Part shown: piece by piece, positions 61,829-64,000 of the stretch
Layout: the number at the start of each line of letters is the position of its first letter
Position numbering within the stretch: the first letter of the stretch is position 1
Assembly (NCBI RefSeq): GCF_032854445.1
Contig: NC_088302.1
Location: 53,472,046 to 53,536,045, forward strand
Reading direction: 5' to 3'
Source: Liolophura sinensis
Lineage: Eukaryota; Mollusca; Polyplacophora; Chitonida; Chitonidae
DNA: 64,000 nt
Position numbers and translations under genes: made by a program
Notes under the pieces: generated by a model
Database searches by the model: none
What the model was told of the DNA's origin: nothing
The model's input: the letters and a program-made list of their open reading frames with translations, nothing else

Positions 61829-64000
61829 TAAAGGCGATCAGCCTGTACGTATGTGGGCTATTTTTATAAAGAAGTTTCCAGTGTATTTGAAATGAGCCAA
61901 GTGCCATATATAGTCATGAGACATCAGTTTAATTGGGTAAGAAAGCAAATCCTAAAGCGTGATATACATGTGTAAATGATTATTTTGTAAACTGAGCAAT
62001 TGAAATGTGTTCTGATGGAAAGGAATTGAAACACAAGTTGAATTGTACTGTAGTGAACATACTATGAATAAAGTCAAACAGCAAGAAAATTTACACATAT
62101 CAAGTTCTTCCTTGTATAAGATATTACAAAATTAGAGTCACCTATATAAATGAACACTAAAACAATTTTAATTTATTCAATCATTGTACTGTATGGCTTA
62201 CCCGACTTAAGTGATACTACAAGCTAGCTCAGGTATCAAAAGTTTTCTTAAAAAGAAGCATATAATTTAAATATTGTTTTCTCTTGATTTGAAAAAGTGC
62301 CTGGTGTATACATGTACAGTTTATATTTTGATACTCAAATCTATGGCCTATGTTAATTGCACTCAAGCTTTTATGACCAGCTGTATAGTTCTGGGATATA
62401 AAAATGTAATGCTGAACCTTTAAATTGTTTACTGTATTTGCCCCAAACATTCATCCACTAACAGTGCAGCTTTACAGGCAGATAAAGGTCACAAACATTA
62501 CATTTTGTGCTCAAACATACACTTTCCCAGAAAGATTCATCCTATCTTTCAAAGAAACCTCAGAACACCTTTCTTAGGTCAGATAGCCCTAGGAATTGAG
62601 CAAGATTTGTAACATGGTCATGGGCAAATTTTTAGGTGAAATACAGTATTTATTCATGTCACTTACAGCGTGCTGTCTCCACAGTTGCAATAAATGTGGC
62701 AAACATATTAATGGCGATGTTGTCTATAGTCATTTCCACAAGATTTAGCTTCTTAAATTAAATCCATATGGGTGTATGTATTCATGTATATGTGTATATA
62801 CATAGACCAGTATTGATTTGAGGCTGAAACTTTGAAAGCTTGTATCTGAGTCAAGCCTTTCTTGTTGTGATACCCATTGATTGCCAGCAGGACGACCAAT
62901 CCACATTCACATCAAGAGACTTAACAGCTTTCTCTGATATTTGGTGGAGCTCTGCGTGAAGTTGTCTTTATGGCTCAATCTGCTCATGAATGTTCCTCAA
63001 CATGACTGACTCTCCAGTTGTGCAGTTGTGTGCAAAGACAGTGGAAATTGTCTCTACAGGAGACTCATTGCCTGGCAACCATTTTGCTAATCTAGGGTGT
63101 CATGTTTCCATGGAGACGGAATCATTGGACTTGAAGGTAAAATTGACTTACATGTACTTGTTGCATAACGCCTGCCTGTTGAGTGTAGTGGGCCTTTATA
63201 ACAGCAGTCACCTAATAGCTGTTTGATGGTTTTGTGTGAATTAACATTGCCAAGGAAACCAGGCAGTTAAACCTTTTTTGTCCTGATGCATGTAGAATTG
63301 GCAGCATTACAGTTACCTGATTGTCGGATATAACAGCTGAGCAACAGGAAGTGCCCTGAACTGTGAGGGACTGTGTGTATTCTCAACACCTGGTGCGTAT
63401 AGGTAACAGTTTAAGTAGAGCTGATGAGGTTTAGTTTATATCAGACTGTTTATATATTGTTTCACAGCTGCTGTCGATGTGCCAGAAACCTTGGCAGTAG
63501 TTAAGTGGTGATGAGCAGCATGGGATTTAAGCACTACTTACCTTGTAAAACCCTCGGCTTTGTGGCCAAATCTAATGGGGAATGTTAAACAGACTTAGCT
63601 GCCAAGAATGTCACTGTTGATCACACATGCAGGGAACTGTATAGGCAGTATGTTGTACAGTACGTATGCTTACAAGATGTGAAAAGGGATTGGTTAAGGA
63701 GACATTTTGATTTCAACGTAGTGCTAGGATGTACAAGCTAATAGTATTTGTGGCCTATCTCAGTTTAGCAGAATGCTCTGGGGCTACATGTAGCAGCATG
63801 GAAGAGAGCTGTTCTAACAGCCATATCGAGGTTTGACATGTTACTTTTATGTAGGCATACTGCATTTCTCATGTGACATTTGCTTGCTTGATTTACTTGG
63901 TGTTTGGCTGCTTTATAGTCACCAAAGTTGCTTGCTGAGCTTTTACTGTTTTTCAACATCATTAAAATTGATAGACCATGGTCATTTCACCAAAAAAAAG

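Larger units (their letters stand above)
43866..64000 (+). other. MCTP: Probable MCTP intron beyond C2A (over 20 kb)
   Basis: Starts at donor GTAAGT; no following C2B exon is identifiable. It contains a 59-bp array (46360-46650), a MITE (47315-47510), a Z-DNA-prone run (48336-48381), a SINE fragment (51019-51095), a 29-bp array (51361-51770), a 95-bp array (52500-55890) and a complete hAT transposon (56299-61828). I see nothing certain in 43870-46350, 46660-47310, 47520-50990, 51790-52490, 55900-56290 or 61840-64000, apart from a weak candidate exon near 62990. Confidence 0.7.

Noticed and set aside
62885-62961. Acceptor-like GCCAG followed by a phase-0 open stretch (QDDQSTFTSRDL), considered as the next MCTP exon
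   Set aside because: It stops at TGA after 23 codons, has only a poor donor and does not resemble the C2B start.

Overview
This is a eukaryotic (animal) genomic window: large, repeat-filled and mostly non-coding, with spliced exons, GT-AG introns, tRNA-derived SINEs, Tc1/mariner and hAT DNA transposons, MITE-like foldbacks and many minisatellites. The frequent TACATGTA-type words and the SINE family with an (AAATAAAT)n-type tail suggest a lophotrochozoan, most likely a mollusc (or perhaps a brachiopod). That assignment is an inference, because no species marker is visible.

The one host gene I can identify is on the + strand. It is the 5' part of an MCTP gene (multiple C2 and transmembrane domain protein, closest by eye to the MCTP1/2 family). 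Three consecutive exons (36082-36187, 42701-42924, 43757-43865) join in compatible phases 0/1, 1/2 and 2/0 and encode essentially one complete C2 domain (C2A) with its Ca2+-binding aspartates. A basic, Ser-rich first coding exon at 26439-26807 joins this domain in phase. A second possible first exon at 5929-6053 ends in a different phase. The C2B, C2C and transmembrane exons are not recognisable here, so 43866 to the end is probably one long intron. The middle C2A exon carries a one-base frameshift relative to the family reading.

Layout. 1-5928: upstream flank with a hairpin-bounded unit, a SINE and a 20-bp array. 6054-26438: intron or upstream sequence dominated by repeats; a 2.8-kb segment appears twice around a 200-N gap (9777-12649 and 12850-15652), which looks like an unresolved haplotype duplication, followed by a long chain of minisatellites (16.6-20.3, 21.2-22.1 and 23.8-24.5 kb). 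26808-36081: intron with a Tc1-like element. 36188-42700: intron with an identical, inverted Tc1-like element, a SINE pair and a cluster of AGGTGT/ACACCT motifs. 42925-43756: short intron more than half filled by a 25-bp array. 43866-64000: intron with a 59-bp array, a Z-DNA-prone run, a 29-bp array, a 3.4-kb array of 95-bp units, and a complete 5.5-kb hAT transposon on the - strand.

The hAT element looks intact: matching 16-bp terminal inverted repeats, a perfect 6-bp target duplication, a BED-type zinc finger exon and a DDE exon that join in phase to an 810-residue transposase. The two Tc1-like elements each carry the same in-frame TGA in the transposase. I saw no rRNA, functional tRNA, CRISPR or prokaryotic features.
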